A DNA stretch of 64,000 nt from Chitinophaga pinensis DSM 2588 (GCF_000024005.1 NC_013132.1:682001-746000), one strand, 5' to 3'. Positions 49,147 through 59,172 are shown, counted from the first letter of the stretch. A program made the numbers and translations. The notes: generated by a model from the letters alone, not told the origin.

Positions 49147-49884
49147 CTATTCCGCAGCTACAAGCTCTCCATTCCGGTAAATAGGCAGCACATTGGCGCC
49201 ATCCGGGGTCAGACAGTACCGGATATCCTTCTCCAGACCAAATTTTGCGAGACGTTTGTAGTGGGATGCCTGCTTCATTACTTCGTGGATATTGTCTTTT
49301 GAAGTAATGTAAAGTGCCTCTGCTGCGACAGCAGAATCACAATCCACCGTAAAATGATCCTTGATACGGTTTACCACCGCTCCGGCGAATAAAGTATCCT
49401 CCATATTAACGCGGTCTTTCCAGGCAGCGCAACCAAGAATGACTGGTTTGCCCTGGGCAACAAGGTAATCACAAACAGCAGAAATGTTTGGAAAGGATCC
49501 AGTGATGATAGCTATGGCATCTTTTGCCATATGCAACAGCTTGGTACCATTTGTAGTGGTCAGTACCAGCGTTTTATCCTGTATAAACTCTCTGGGGTAT
49601 TCAAAAGGGGAGTTTCCGTGCAGCAGACCTTCCGCAATCTTTCCGTCTCTTTCTCCGGCAGTAATGGCATTCTCTCCCAGCTGTGCGCCAATGCTGACAC
49701 ATTCCGGTACAGTGGCTACCGGTATTACACGGCTCGCGCCATTATACAATACCGTACAAATTGTAGACGTAGCTCTCAATACGTCAATAATCACCACAAT
49801 ACTGTTCTTCACATCGTACAAATGCAATAAAGCCGGTGATAAACACACTTCCAGTCCTGGTTTCTGCTCTCCCATTTCATTCAA
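49147..49884 (-). CDS. comB: 2-phosphosulfolactate phosphatase (ComB family)
   Basis: A 245-residue Mg-dependent phosphatase of the ComB family. VVIIDVLRATSTICTVLYNGA at the start carries the metal/phosphate-binding Asp and Arg, and GERDGKIAEGLLHGNSPFEY and LVLTTTNGTKLLH are the other family motifs. ComB converts 2-phosphosulfolactate to sulfolactate; in archaea this leads to coenzyme M, while in Bacteroidota it may serve sulfonolipid or sulfonate metabolism. No other pathway gene is adjacent. An AT-rich inverted repeat lies directly upstream. Confidence 0.9.
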   Translation of the reverse strand: MNEMGEQKPGLEVCLSPALLHLYDVKNSIVVIIDVLRATSTICTVLYNGASRVIPVATVPECVSIGAQLGENAITAGERDGKIAEGLLHGNSPFEYPREFIQDKTLVLTTTNGTKLLHMAKDAIAIITGSFPNISAVCDYLVAQGKPVILGCAAWKDRVNMEDTLFAGAVVNRIKDHFTVDCDSAVAAEALYITSKDNIHEVMKQASHYKRLAKFGLEKDIRYCLTPDGANVLPIYRNGELVAAE

Positions 49885-49889
49885 TTATG

Positions 49890-49955
49890 AATTAGGAATT
49901 AAGGATTAAGAATTGACGCCGATTGAAACCCATTCTTAATTCTTAATTCCTAATT
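49890..49955. repeat. AT-rich inverted repeat with 24-bp arms
   Basis: 49890-49913 and 49932-49955 are inverted copies matching at 23 of 24 positions; the unit is a string of AATTAGGAATTAAG/ATTAAGAAT steps. It separates comB from the SRPBCC gene (same strand) and could act as a transcript-end structure for the SRPBCC gene or be a small dispersed repeat. Confidence 0.78.
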
Positions 49956-49961
49956 GTTAAT

Positions 49962-50435
49962 TTAATCTAATATTACTCTCCACTTTTCACTCTCCGCATA
50001 ATCTTTTATTACGCTGTTCCGTATTCTTAATAGTTCGGTCATATACTTATGCACATAAAACCTTTCTAACAATCTTCCGAACCAGCCATATGGCAAACCA
50101 AATTCCATGATGTCAATTGCTACTGTACCATTCCCTATCTCCTTAAAGTGATGCTCATGTTTCATATAGGTAAAATCACCAGCCACCATTTCATCGCAGA
50201 AATACTCTTTTTTACGCATTTCTGTGATACGGGTGGTTAGCTGACGCAGCTTACCCAGGTGTTTAGCCTGCCAGGTTACCGTTTCATCCTTCTCTATGAG
50301 TCCGTTTGAACGGCCTTTGATTGCTGCTTCCTGCATATGCGACATACTGCGCTTATGCACAGTTATACTCCGGCTCAGGTCAAAGACCCGCTCCAGAGGA
50401 GCATAAATTACGGTTGTGACATGAATTGTCGGCAT
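49962..50435 (-). CDS. SRPBCC (START-like) family protein
   Basis: A 157-residue soluble protein with the START/Bet v1-like fold: opening ATTVIYAPLERVFDLSRSI-type strand and helix (VIYAPLERVFDLS), QAKHLGKLRQLTTRITEM, and the long C-terminal helix LLERFYVHKYMTELLRIRNSVI. Such proteins bind hydrophobic ligands or act as cyclases; none can be assigned here. It begins 33 bp after gcvT on the same strand and may be co-transcribed with it. Confidence 0.82.
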   Translation of the reverse strand: MPTIHVTTVIYAPLERVFDLSRSITVHKRSMSHMQEAAIKGRSNGLIEKDETVTWQAKHLGKLRQLTTRITEMRKKEYFCDEMVAGDFTYMKHEHHFKEIGNGTVAIDIMEFGLPYGWFGRLLERFYVHKYMTELLRIRNSVIKDYAESEKWRVILD

Positions 50436-50468
50436 AGAATAGATATGGTTTTTTGCAATTTAGCCAAC

Positions 50469-51557
50469 TTAACTCAAAAATGGCACCTTCACAACTTTGG
50501 CTTTCAGTAATTTATCCCTTACGGCAATAAAAATTTCCGAATCCTGGGCCGCAAACTCGGTATTTACGTATCCCAGACCAATCGCTTTCTGCATAGAAGG
50601 AGACTGTGTACCAGAGGTAACTTTACCGATCACCTGACCTGATGCATCCTTGATTTCGTAATCGTGACGCGGAATACCCTTGTCAACCATTTCAAAACCA
50701 ACCAGTTTGCGGGTCACGCCAGCTGCTTTCTGCTGTTCGAATTTCTCACGGGAAGTAAATTCCTTGGTGAATTTGGTGATCCAACCCAGACCAGCTTCCA
50801 TTGGGGAAGTGGTATCGTCGATATCGTTACCATACAGACAGAAACCCATTTCCAGACGCAGGGTGTCGCGTGCTGCCAGACCGATCGGCTTCAGGCCCTT
50901 TGGACCACCTACCTCAAAAATAGCATCCCAGATCTTATCAGCTGCACCATCCTTATCTTCAAAATAGATCTCAATACCACCTGCACCAGTATAACCAGTT
51001 GCACTGATCACCACATTAGGCACACCTGCAAATTCGCCTTTGGCGAAAGTATAATATTTCAGATTCACCAGCTCCACAGTTGTCAGCGGTTGTAAAATGC
51101 TTGCGGCATTAGGACCTTGTATAGCCAGCAGACAGGTTTTATCAGAAATGTTGTGCATTTCCACACCCTTCGTGTTGAACTTGCTTATCCAGTTCCAGTC
51201 CTTTTCTATATTGCTCGCATTCACGACCAGCATATATACATTGTTCTCTTCAATACAATATACCAGCAAATCATCCACAATACCCCCCTCTTCATTAGGC
51301 AGACAGCTGTATTGCGCCTTACCTACCGTCAGTTTGGAAGCGTCATTGGTGGTTACCCGCTGGATAAGGTCCAGCGCATGCTCTCCCTTCAGGATGAACT
51401 CACCCATATGGCTTACATCAAACACCCCTGCATTATTCCTGACTGTCAGGTGTTCTTCGTTAATACCAGTGTAGGAAATAGGCATGTTATACCCCGCAAA
51501 AGGAGCCATTTTAGCGCCCAGCGCTGTGTGCTTGTGTGTAAATGGTGTGTTCTTCAT
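50469..51557 (-). CDS. gcvT: Glycine cleavage system T protein (aminomethyltransferase)
   Basis: A 362-residue cytoplasmic enzyme that transfers the methylene group from lipoyl-H protein to tetrahydrofolate, releasing ammonia. The N-terminal [39 protein letters not shown] and [13 protein letters not shown] are canonical GcvT motifs, and [21 protein letters not shown] follows. Length is normal. A -7 box TATTTTTG lies 66-73 bp upstream. The other glycine cleavage genes are not in the window. Confidence 0.97.
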   Translation of the reverse strand: MKNTPFTHKHTALGAKMAPFAGYNMPISYTGINEEHLTVRNNAGVFDVSHMGEFILKGEHALDLIQRVTTNDASKLTVGKAQYSCLPNEEGGIVDDLLVYCIEENNVYMLVVNASNIEKDWNWISKFNTKGVEMHNISDKTCLLAIQGPNAASILQPLTTVELVNLKYYTFAKGEFAGVPNVVISATGYTGAGGIEIYFEDKDGAADKIWDAIFEVGGPKGLKPIGLAARDTLRLEMGFCLYGNDIDDTTSPMEAGLGWITKFTKEFTSREKFEQQKAAGVTRKLVGFEMVDKGIPRHDYEIKDASGQVIGKVTSGTQSPSMQKAIGLGYVNTEFAAQDSEIFIAVRDKLLKAKVVKVPFLS

Positions 51558-51622
51558 AAATAAACTAATGATCGGTTCTGTTTTGGGTATGCTTTTAGGT
51601 TCAAGTTTTGTTTAAGCCCCGC

Positions 51623-51630
51623 AAAAATAG
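51623..51630 (-). promoter_or_regulatory. gcvT promoter -7 box
   Basis: Minus strand TATTTTTG fits TAnnTTTG exactly in the region shared with the divergent peptidase gene. Confidence 0.55.
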
Positions 51631-51722
51631 GTTGATTTTCCAAATTCGGCGGGCAAATAGTGTTTTTGGTGCAATAATTGCCTCCCCGTAACCAGTGCAT
51701 TGCCGGTAAATCAAAGCGTTCG

Positions 51723-51754
51723 TTGCTAACCAGCTACTTAGATACGTATCTTTG
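51723..51754 (+). promoter_or_regulatory. Promoter of the M28 peptidase gene
   Basis: -7 box TATCTTTG (51747-51754) matches the consensus exactly, with TTG at 51723-51725, 21 bp upstream, as the -33 element. Transcription should begin near 51760, which argues for the downstream GTG start of the peptidase. Confidence 0.65.
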
Positions 51755-51808
51755 CAAATGGAACCAGGTCTGCCGGCACTATCCGTGGACTTTAAAAAAT
51801 CAACAACT

Positions 51809-53425
51809 GTGAAGCACACCACATGCCTGTTGGCACTGTTATTACCCTTTACTACGCAGCTTAACGCCCAGAAAAAGGCCGATCGTAAAACATTAGGCAA
51901 CCTACAAACACATATCACCTATCTCGCCAGCGATAAACTGGAAGGCCGCCGTACCGGCACTCCCGGGGAACAACTCGCTGCTGAATATATCGCAAGTCAG
52001 ATGAAACTGGCCGGTCTGTCGCCCGCTGGTGACAGCGGTTATCTCCAGACATTCCTGGTAAGTGAAGGCAAACTGATTGCCACCACGTCCCATCTGACCG
52101 TCAACAGATCCACACTCACACCTGGCGAACAATTCATTCCATTGCCCTTCAGTGCACAAAAGAGCGCGAAAGGCGATGTACTTCCCGATGTTAATGAACC
52201 GGATAATATCTGGCTCTTCAACGTAAAAGATTTTGAAATGTCTCCTCATGCCGATCCGCTTGAAATCTACAGACAGAACGCAAGAGAAGCAGCAAAAGCG
52301 GGCGCTACAGGGGTGATATTTTATAACGGAACGGAAACACCCAAAGAAGTACAAAAGTGGTTATCCATCCCTGTTGAGCCGTTGAAAATTCCCGTTATGT
52401 GGGTAAACAGCGAAATCAGCAAAGTGCTGGATGATGCAGAAGATCTCAGAATCGATATGCAGGTGGATTTTGCCTCCGGCAGACGTACAGGTACCAACGT
52501 TGTCGGTCATATAGACAACAAGGCAGCCAGCACCATCGTCATTGGCGCACACTTCGATCACCTGGGACATGGTGAAGATCATAACTCCCTGGCACCCAAT
52601 GACCAGACCATTCACCATGGAGCCGATGACAATGCCAGCGGTACCGCCGCCCTCCTGGAACTGGCCAGACAACTGAAAGCATCAAAACTCGAAAAGTATA
52701 ACTACCTGTTTGTCGCCTTCTCCGGCGAAGAACTGGGACTCTTTGGATCTAAATATTTTACAGAACACAGTACCATACCGCCATCTTCCTTTAACTACAT
52801 GATCAATATGGATATGATAGGAAGACTGGACCCAGCCAAAGGACTGGAAGTAGCAGGGATCGGTACCTCGCCGGTATGGCCGGCACTGCTGCAACAAACT
52901 ATTCCCGCCAGCATCCGTACTACCTACGACTCTTCCGGGACCGGCCCGTCTGATCATACTTCTTTCTACCTTAAAAATGTCCCTGTGCTGTTCTTCTTTA
53001 CCGGTACGCACAGCGACTACCATAAACCTTCAGATGAAGCGGCCAAGATCAATTACGACGGAGAGCTCACCGTACTGAAAGTTGTATACGAGCTGGTAGA
53101 AAAAACGAACAGTATGGAAAAACTGGCGTTTACCAAAACCCGCGATAAACAAACTTCCACCAGTGCGCGTTTTACTGTTACGTTGGGTATCATGCCGGAT
53201 TATACCTGGCAGAAACCAGGTGTAAAAGTAGATGGCGTGTCAGATAACAAACCCGCCAGCAAAGCAGGCATACTTGCAAATGATGTGATCATCGAACTGG
53301 GCCCTCATGCGATTGTTAACCTGGAAGATTATATGCAGGCATTGTCTGGCTTTAAAAAAGGCGACAAAACCACTGTAAAAGTCAGGAGGGAAGACAGCGA
53401 AAAAGTATTTGATATCCAATTCTGA
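51809..53425 (+). CDS. M28-family metallopeptidase with PA and PDZ domains
   Basis: A 538-residue secreted zinc aminopeptidase-like enzyme. A signal peptide (KHTTCLLALLLPFTTQLNAQ) follows the GTG at 51809. A PA-type insert lies near residues 130-225. The M28 core shows all metal ligands: H in GAHFDHLGHGE, D in HHGADDNASGTAAL, EE in FSGEELGLFGSKYF, D in NMDMIGRL and H in THSDYHKPSDEA. The C-terminal ~90 residues (GIMPDYTWQKPGVKVDGVSDNKPASKAGI... abridged) are a PDZ domain. An ATG at 51758 would add 17 residues in front of the signal peptide and lies at the predicted transcription start, so it is less likely. Confidence 0.92.
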   Translation: MKHTTCLLALLLPFTTQLNAQKKADRKTLGNLQTHITYLASDKLEGRRTGTPGEQLAAEYIASQMKLAGLSPAGDSGYLQTFLVSEGKLIATTSHLTVNRSTLTPGEQFIPLPFSAQKSAKGDVLPDVNEPDNIWLFNVKDFEMSPHADPLEIYRQNAREAAKAGATGVIFYNGTETPKEVQKWLSIPVEPLKIPVMWVNSEISKVLDDAEDLRIDMQVDFASGRRTGTNVVGHIDNKAASTIVIGAHFDHLGHGEDHNSLAPNDQTIHHGADDNASGTAALLELARQLKASKLEKYNYLFVAFSGEELGLFGSKYFTEHSTIPPSSFNYMINMDMIGRLDPAKGLEVAGIGTSPVWPALLQQTIPASIRTTYDSSGTGPSDHTSFYLKNVPVLFFFTGTHSDYHKPSDEAAKINYDGELTVLKVVYELVEKTNSMEKLAFTKTRDKQTSTSARFTVTLGIMPDYTWQKPGVKVDGVSDNKPASKAGILANDVIIELGPHAIVNLEDYMQALSGFKKGDKTTVKVRREDSEKVFDIQF

Positions 53426-53462
53426 CCGTTTTATAATATCTTGCAGCCCTTAATATCATTGT

Positions 53463-53873
53463 ATGAAGCCTGTTTTGTTCATATTGGGTCTGGCAGTATT
53501 TAGCTTTTCGTGTAATCAGACACGTACGCGTGAAGAGAACAATGATGAAACCAAACTCGATGTGATTACAGAAAAATGCTACGTTGTGCGCGAGGTAAAG
53601 CCTGTCGCCGGCAATCCGGAAACAGACTCGATCCTGGTGCGTAAACAACAGCTGATATCCTACCTGGAACGTCATGGTTTTGTGCGTCACGTAGCTGATA
53701 AAGACGTTCTGCAATTCCGCAGGAATAACAGGCAGCAGGTGAGTATCGATATGCCGGAGCCAACAACCCCGGCAGCAGCAAATGTGATCATCATTTTCGA
53801 CCCGATGAAAAATCCCCTGTTCCTTAATTTAAAAAGAGACACAACACAGGTGGAACACTATATCAATATGTAG
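53463..53873 (+). CDS. Putative lipoprotein of unknown function
   Basis: A 136-residue protein starting MKPVLFILGLAVFSFSCNQ: a short hydrophobic leader with a lipobox-like FSFSC (Cys 17) predicts a lipoprotein. The mature part is charged, with a helix (VRKQQLISYLERHGFVRHV) and a strand (AANVIIIFDPMKNPLFLNL). No family recognised. It starts 37 bp after the M28 peptidase and may be in its operon. Confidence 0.72.
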   Translation: MKPVLFILGLAVFSFSCNQTRTREENNDETKLDVITEKCYVVREVKPVAGNPETDSILVRKQQLISYLERHGFVRHVADKDVLQFRRNNRQQVSIDMPEPTTPAAANVIIIFDPMKNPLFLNLKRDTTQVEHYINM

Positions 53874-53921
53874 GTTTTTATGCCGGGCTACTATCACCGG
53901 CGATAATTTTTAGAACTGGAT

Positions 53922-54608
53922 TTGGAACCTAAGCAAAACATAAGACTCTGTGTGGACGCGGTGGTCTTCGGCTACACGGCCAAAGAAAGTATTTCCGTAC
54001 TGCTCATCAAACGCACCATTCCACCATTTATGCACCGCTGGGCACTGCCCGGAGGCTTCGTCATTGACGGGGAAACACTGGAAGAAGCAGTGACCCGTGA
54101 ATTACTGACGGAAGCGGGTGTGCACATCAACTACCTTGAACAACTCTATACATTTGGTCAGCCGGAAAGAGACCCTCGTGGCAGAATCGTTTCTGTCGCC
54201 TACTTCGGTCTTGTAAATCCGACCAACTTCAAACTGGCCGCCAGCTCTGATGCAGAAGATGCGAACTGGTTCGATATTAAAAAACTGCCCGATCTTGCTT
54301 TTGACCACGCTATCGTAGTCGATGCCGCCATACAAAGGCTACGCGCCAAGATCAGGTACGAACCTATCGGCTTCGAACTCCTGGATAATAAATTTCCCAT
54401 CTCTGACCTGGAAAAACTGTACGAAACAGTACTTGACAGGCCCATTGACCGCCGGAATTTCCAGAAAAAGATCAATCACCTGGGCATCCTGAAAGGTCAT
54501 AATGAGAAGCAGAAACACCCTTCTGCCGGTAGACCCGCAAAGCTCTATAGCTTCAATGAAGAGCGTTATTTCCAACTGAAAAAAGAAGGTATCACATTCG
54601 AAATCTGA
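53922..54608 (+). CDS. nrtR: NrtR-like Nudix-related transcriptional regulator
   Basis: A 228-residue regulator: an N-terminal Nudix domain (about 8-150; VLLIKRTIPPFMHRWALPGG) and a C-terminal winged helix (about 155-225; ISDLEKLYETVLDRPIDRRNF, KINHLGILKG, GRPAKLYSF). The Nudix box ends RELLTEAGV instead of REUxEExGU, so one catalytic Glu is replaced by Thr and hydrolysis is probably lost; the domain should sense a ligand such as ADP-ribose. It starts at TTG. NrtR proteins repress NAD genes, and an NAD salvage operon with two palindromic operators lies about 5 kb away (59.1 kb). Related Nudix regulators control sugar genes, so the target is an inference. Confidence 0.82.
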   Translation: MEPKQNIRLCVDAVVFGYTAKESISVLLIKRTIPPFMHRWALPGGFVIDGETLEEAVTRELLTEAGVHINYLEQLYTFGQPERDPRGRIVSVAYFGLVNPTNFKLAASSDAEDANWFDIKKLPDLAFDHAIVVDAAIQRLRAKIRYEPIGFELLDNKFPISDLEKLYETVLDRPIDRRNFQKKINHLGILKGHNEKQKHPSAGRPAKLYSFNEERYFQLKKEGITFEI

Positions 54609-54616
54609 GGAAAGAT

Positions 54617-57043
54617 CTATTCCGCCCTCAGACTCTTTACCGGATTGGCCGTAGCGGCCCTTACCGCTTTGTATCCTACTGTCAGCCAAGCAATCACCAG
54701 CGACATTACAATCGCCAACAGGAAGATTTCCCAGCCCATATCTGTGTGATAATGGAATCCTGACAGCCAGCGATGCATAAAATAGTATGCCGCCGGTGTA
54801 GCAATCAGAAATGCAACTCCTATCAGGATGGTAAACTCCCGGGAAAACAGGTATAGAATACTTTGAATAGAAGCTCCCAGTACTTTCCGGATACCCACCT
54901 CCTTCGTTTTCTGCACCGCCATGAACGATACCAGCCCATAAAGCCCCAGACTAGATATGAAAATAGCCAGTATCGCGAATATCTGGAACAGCTTGGCTAT
55001 CAGCGCTTCATTGCTATAAAAGCTCCTGATACTATCATCGACGAATGTCAGATCATACATATAGGTCGGGTAGATCTCCTTGAATCGTTTTTCTACCGCC
55101 TTCAGAGTTGTATTCACATCATCCTTACGAAGACGCAATGCCAGGGTACCATAACCGTTAAAATCCGGCGCAATCACCACAGGCGAAATACCATCCCGTA
55201 GGGAATTGTCATTAAAATCTTTCACGACACCCACGATAGGATAGGCTTGCCCTCCGGTAAACCTGATCGTTTTACCCAATGCATCTTCAGATGATCCCAG
55301 ACCCAGTTTTTTAACCAGTGTTTCATTGATCAACAACTCCCTGATCGTATCACTCGGGAACGGTAGCCGGCCCACAGCCAGACTCATTCTGAACAGGTTA
55401 TAATAAGCAGAGTCGCCATACAGCCGCTTGGCAGAATAAGGCTGTTTCTCGGTGTCATTGTTAAAATAGAAGTCACTTAACTGTATTGCATTGGAGGCAG
55501 GCGCCGTCCAGCACAAACTGGTTGCTTCTACACCTTTCAGCTTATTCATCTCTGCTACCAGGTAAGGATATCTCACTTTCAATGAGCTATCACTGGGGAG
55601 ATCCACCATTACCACCGCCTCCTTCTCAAATCCCAAGGATTTATTCCGGAAGAAAGACATCTGTTTAATAACGACCAGCGTACCGATCACCAGCAACTGC
55701 GCAATGACGAACTGGAACACGACCAGTCCGCGACGCAGGGATATACCGCCTACTGTCCGGTTACTGATCCTGCTCTTAATCGCTAACAGCGGATTAAACC
55801 CAGACAATACCAGGGCAGGGTAGAAGCCTGCCAGTAAAGTCACCACCAGACCAATGATCAACAGGAACAGGAGTATAACCGGGGAATGCAATACGTTCAT
55901 AGACAACTGCTTGCCCATAAGATCACTCAGATACGGCGTCGCTATCAAGGCGATCAGACTACCTAATACAACTGCCAATGCTGTGATCAGTGCTGTCTCT
56001 TGCAGGAATTGCCTGATCAGCTGTGGGCGATCGCTACCCAGCACCTTTCTTACACCAATCTCTTTTGCACGATTAATGGATTGCGCAGTCGCCAGATTGA
56101 TAAAATTCACACAAGCGACCATTAGCAGAAAGGCGCCGATCAGCATCATACCCCACAATTCCTGCGGACTCAGATTATCTTTCTTCAGTGTATCAAAACG
56201 CTTGTCCACGTGTACCTCACGCATCGGTTGAAAACGCAGGTCTATACGTGTCAGCGCATGTTCCTGTTCTTCACGGTAATTCCTTTTCACAAAAGCCGGA
56301 CTCTGTGCCTGTAGCTTAGCAAGCTCCTGGCTGGGGGATAGTAATACAAACAGCTGTGTACCACCTCCCAGGCTCCGCCAGCTGTCCCAATCTTTTCCTA
56401 TCAAGTTTTTGAATGTCGGGTAAGAAGCGCCAATACATACCGGCACGTCCGTGTTTTCCGGCAGGTCTTTAAAGACGCCGGTAACACGCAAAGGCACCCG
56501 GTACGACCACATCTGAACGGTTTTACCTATGGCACTTTCGGGCGTACCAAAAAACCTCCGGGCGATAGACTCATTGATCACAGCGGTATTCGGTTCTTCC
56601 AGCCCTTTTGTATTACCAACTATCCAGCTGAAATCAAAAATGTCATACAGGGATTGTTCAGCGAAAAAGACGCCTCTGTCTACCTTGTATTTCTTTTCTT
56701 CCTGTCCCTGCACGGGTATATAAAACTGTGCGGAACCAACACCCTGCATCGCAGCAACCTTCTCCAATCCCGGAAAGTCCCGGCGTAGAGCATCCGCCAG
56801 CGGACGAGGAGCCATACTATGCGAGCCCGTCACCTCTCCGGTAGTAGGGTTATGGTCTATCGTCACCATTCTGGCAATACGATCGTACCGGCTCTGATAA
56901 GTATCATAGCTCTTTTCATAGTGAATAACCAGGAATATGAGTAAGCTGGCTGCAATACCAACAGCCAATCCCAGTATATTAATGAGGGAGAATGACTTAT
57001 TCTTCCAAATGGCGCGGAAGGAGAGTTTGAAGTTGCTGTTCAT
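54617..57043 (-). CDS. MacB/FtsX-type ABC transporter permease
   Basis: A 808-residue membrane protein with two FtsX permease units. Helix 1 (about 14-38, ILGLAVGIAASLLIFLVI) is followed by a MacB-type periplasmic domain to about 275, a three-helix FtsX unit (about 280-410; MMLIGAFLLMVACVNFINLATA, RAKEIGVRKVLGSDRPQL), then a second periplasmic domain and a second FtsX unit at the end (FISSLGLYGLVSFMAVQKTKEVGIRKVLGAS-type, abridged). This double layout is typical of Bacteroidota. Its ATPase partner is not adjacent. The start is the ATG of MNSNFKLSFR; it is convergent with nrtR, 9 bp apart. Confidence 0.9.
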   Translation of the reverse strand: MNSNFKLSFRAIWKNKSFSLINILGLAVGIAASLLIFLVIHYEKSYDTYQSRYDRIARMVTIDHNPTTGEVTGSHSMAPRPLADALRRDFPGLEKVAAMQGVGSAQFYIPVQGQEEKKYKVDRGVFFAEQSLYDIFDFSWIVGNTKGLEEPNTAVINESIARRFFGTPESAIGKTVQMWSYRVPLRVTGVFKDLPENTDVPVCIGASYPTFKNLIGKDWDSWRSLGGGTQLFVLLSPSQELAKLQAQSPAFVKRNYREEQEHALTRIDLRFQPMREVHVDKRFDTLKKDNLSPQELWGMMLIGAFLLMVACVNFINLATAQSINRAKEIGVRKVLGSDRPQLIRQFLQETALITALAVVLGSLIALIATPYLSDLMGKQLSMNVLHSPVILLFLLIIGLVVTLLAGFYPALVLSGFNPLLAIKSRISNRTVGGISLRRGLVVFQFVIAQLLVIGTLVVIKQMSFFRNKSLGFEKEAVVMVDLPSDSSLKVRYPYLVAEMNKLKGVEATSLCWTAPASNAIQLSDFYFNNDTEKQPYSAKRLYGDSAYYNLFRMSLAVGRLPFPSDTIRELLINETLVKKLGLGSSEDALGKTIRFTGGQAYPIVGVVKDFNDNSLRDGISPVVIAPDFNGYGTLALRLRKDDVNTTLKAVEKRFKEIYPTYMYDLTFVDDSIRSFYSNEALIAKLFQIFAILAIFISSLGLYGLVSFMAVQKTKEVGIRKVLGASIQSILYLFSREFTILIGVAFLIATPAAYYFMHRWLSGFHYHTDMGWEIFLLAIVMSLVIAWLTVGYKAVRAATANPVKSLRAE

Positions 57044-57194
57044 CATAATCAGGGGAATTACCACTAACTGTGCAAAAAACAGGTCAAAAACAAAATTGGT
57101 TCATTATCAACAAAATACAACTAAACAGATAGCTGATCATGTGCGTTTACCGGACAACGCATGTTCGGTTTCGAACAGCAATATAATATAATGC

Positions 57195-57223
57195 AGCAAG
57201 CCGGAACAATGTCCCGGCTTGCT
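57195..57223 (-). terminator. Hairpin terminator after the SDR gene
   Basis: AGCAAGCCGG and CCGGCTTGCT pair perfectly over 10 bp around a 9-nt loop, 20 bp after the SDR stop codon on the minus strand. The tail is only weakly T-rich. Confidence 0.7.
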
Positions 57224-57242
57224 ATACCTATATGGAGAAAGA

Positions 57243-58049
57243 TTAAACGGCAAATCTTTCTGCAACTTCCTGTCTGAATGCTTCAGCACCGATTTCCACC
57301 CGGCGGGCATAAGCTGCTTTTGCATCTGGTCCGGCCAGGTATCGTAGCTGGTCTTTATCATCCGTAGCCGCTTCATACACAACTTCTGCGATCTGTTCAG
57401 GCGTACTGAAATGTATGATCGAGTTATCGCCGTCCATACCTGCCATAAGTTTATTGAACAAAGGCATATAGGCGTCATGCTGCGCCAGGTCCAGGGAGCG
57501 GCCCATAAAATCGGTGGTGATACCGCCCGGAGATACCGTTTTAATGCGGATATTATGTGATGCCAGTTCAAATGACATGCTTTCGCTCCAACCTTCTATT
57601 GCCCATTTACTGGCATGATACAGGGAGCCCAATGGATATGTTGTCAATCCGGCGATGGAAGTGGTATTAATAATCAATCCTCTTCCCTGGGCACGCAGAT
57701 AAGGCACAAACGCTTTTGTTACCCTTATTACGCCCAGCGCGTTGGTGTCCATTTGTCGTACGATCTGTTCATCTGTCAATGCCTCTAATGCGCCTACTAA
57801 TCCGTAACCGGCATTGTTGAATACAACGTCCACAGGTCCGCTTTCTGCTACTTTCTTCGCTGTTGCTGCAATCTGTGCCGGATTTGTCACATCCAGCTGT
57901 AATACCTGGATATTCGCATGATCCAGATCTTTGCCCTGTGAAGGATCACGCATAGTAGCGATCACCGTCCAACCTTTTGCTGCAAATAATTGCGCTGTTA
58001 CCTTTCCTAATCCGGTGGATGCACCGGTGATAAAAATGACCTTTTTCAT
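57243..58049 (-). CDS. Short-chain dehydrogenase/reductase (classical SDR)
   Basis: A 268-residue NAD(P)H-dependent oxidoreductase. The cofactor motif TGASTGLGK (TGxxxGxG) lies at about 8-16, NNAGYG at about 83-88, catalytic Ser in NTTSIAG at about 134 and YHASK (Tyr/Lys) at about 147-151. The R-x-P-S pair after the first strand suggests NADP preference. Substrate unknown. It is preceded on the same strand by an AraC-family regulator (98 bp apart), which probably controls it; this pairing is common. Confidence 0.93.
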   Translation of the reverse strand: MKKVIFITGASTGLGKVTAQLFAAKGWTVIATMRDPSQGKDLDHANIQVLQLDVTNPAQIAATAKKVAESGPVDVVFNNAGYGLVGALEALTDEQIVRQMDTNALGVIRVTKAFVPYLRAQGRGLIINTTSIAGLTTYPLGSLYHASKWAIEGWSESMSFELASHNIRIKTVSPGGITTDFMGRSLDLAQHDAYMPLFNKLMAGMDGDNSIIHFSTPEQIAEVVYEAATDDKDQLRYLAGPDAKAAYARRVEIGAEAFRQEVAERFAV

Positions 58050-58146
58050 ATGTGATCTGCTTATTTTTTAAAGAATCAGGCATACCTTTTCCATTCGGGA
58101 AATGATCATCTCCCGGCAGGTCTGCCATTATTTAATGATGGATTAG

Positions 58147-58956
58147 TTAATGAATACTGGATGGATTGACGCCAAAAAACTGTTTAAAAGCATACGAGAA
58201 GTGGGAGAGGCTTTCAAAGCCGACTTCCTGGTATACGTCCGACGGGCGTTTCTGCTTCTCCTTCAGCAGGTAATGCGCCTCTTCCAGCCTTCGCTGCTGC
58301 AGCCAGCGATTAGGCGTAGTATGGAATACTTTCTGAAAATCGCGTTTAAAGGTGGCCAGACTTCTACCCGTCAGGAAAGCCAGCCTTTTCATATCTACAT
58401 TAAAACGATAGTTCTGCTGCATAAAAACTTCCAGGTCTATCTTGCCGGGTGTACTGAAATCAAAAAACACGTTCTTCAGTTCCGGTTGCAGCTGGAGTAA
58501 TAAAAGCAGCAGTTCCTTTTTCTTTAGTTTGGCAAGATGATCATGCAGAGATGAGTCAAAATAATGCGCCAACGTTTCAAAGAAGTTCCGTATCAGGATA
58601 TCAGGTTCCAGTTTCAGCACCGCACGATTGGTAGGGTAGGCCGTCTCAAAGACATAGCCATGTTCCTTGCTGAATTCCAGTAAAAAGTCTCTGTCAAAGA
58701 CAACCGCAATAGATCTGAAATCAGCCCCATCTTCAGGATGCTTCACAAACTTAGCCAGGAAGTTCTTCCGGAAAAACAGCATCTCACCCGCTCTGAAGGC
58801 GGTGCTGGACATCACATCTGCGACCTTAAACACACCGGAAAACATATAACACACGCCATGTTCTATCACAAACTGTTCCCCCACCATCTCCTTGCAATCA
58901 AGGTGAGAGTATAGAATTCCTGGTAATTTATCCTCCGCATAAATCTGCTTTTCCAT
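58147..58956 (-). CDS. AraC-family transcriptional regulator
   Basis: A 269-residue regulator: an N-terminal cupin-like domain (VIEHGVCYMFSGVFKVADV-type strands, abridged) and a C-terminal AraC helix-turn-helix pair at about 165-265 (MKRLAFLTGRSLATFKRDFQ, RPSDVYQEVGFESLSHFSYA and FKQFFGVNPS). It lies directly upstream of the SDR gene in the same direction and likely regulates it. Inducer unknown. Confidence 0.93.
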   Translation of the reverse strand: MEKQIYAEDKLPGILYSHLDCKEMVGEQFVIEHGVCYMFSGVFKVADVMSSTAFRAGEMLFFRKNFLAKFVKHPEDGADFRSIAVVFDRDFLLEFSKEHGYVFETAYPTNRAVLKLEPDILIRNFFETLAHYFDSSLHDHLAKLKKKELLLLLLQLQPELKNVFFDFSTPGKIDLEVFMQQNYRFNVDMKRLAFLTGRSLATFKRDFQKVFHTTPNRWLQQRRLEEAHYLLKEKQKRPSDVYQEVGFESLSHFSYAFKQFFGVNPSSIH

Positions 58957-59147
58957 ATCCGGCGTTTAAGCACACCACAAAGTTGAAGATTATTCCGTCA
59001 CGGCGTTTTCGTATAAAGCTCAAATTTACTTTAGTGAGAAGCTCAGGTGAGGAGAAGAAAACAAAAAAAAATTTTATATTCACAAGCATCTCAAAAACAA
59101 CCCTTTAAAATGAATCCAGTGCCATTTCATCCTCCCTGAACAGGGTA

Positions 59148-59168
59148 TTTGTGTAAAAATTACGGAAA
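59148..59168. promoter_or_regulatory. Upstream NrtR-type operator (imperfect)
   Basis: TTTGTGTA-5 bp-TACGGAAA has the same half-site and spacing as the perfect copy downstream, with two mismatches in the right half. Its centre is 52 bp (about five helical turns) from that copy. Confidence 0.5.
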
Positions 59169-59172
59169 ATAT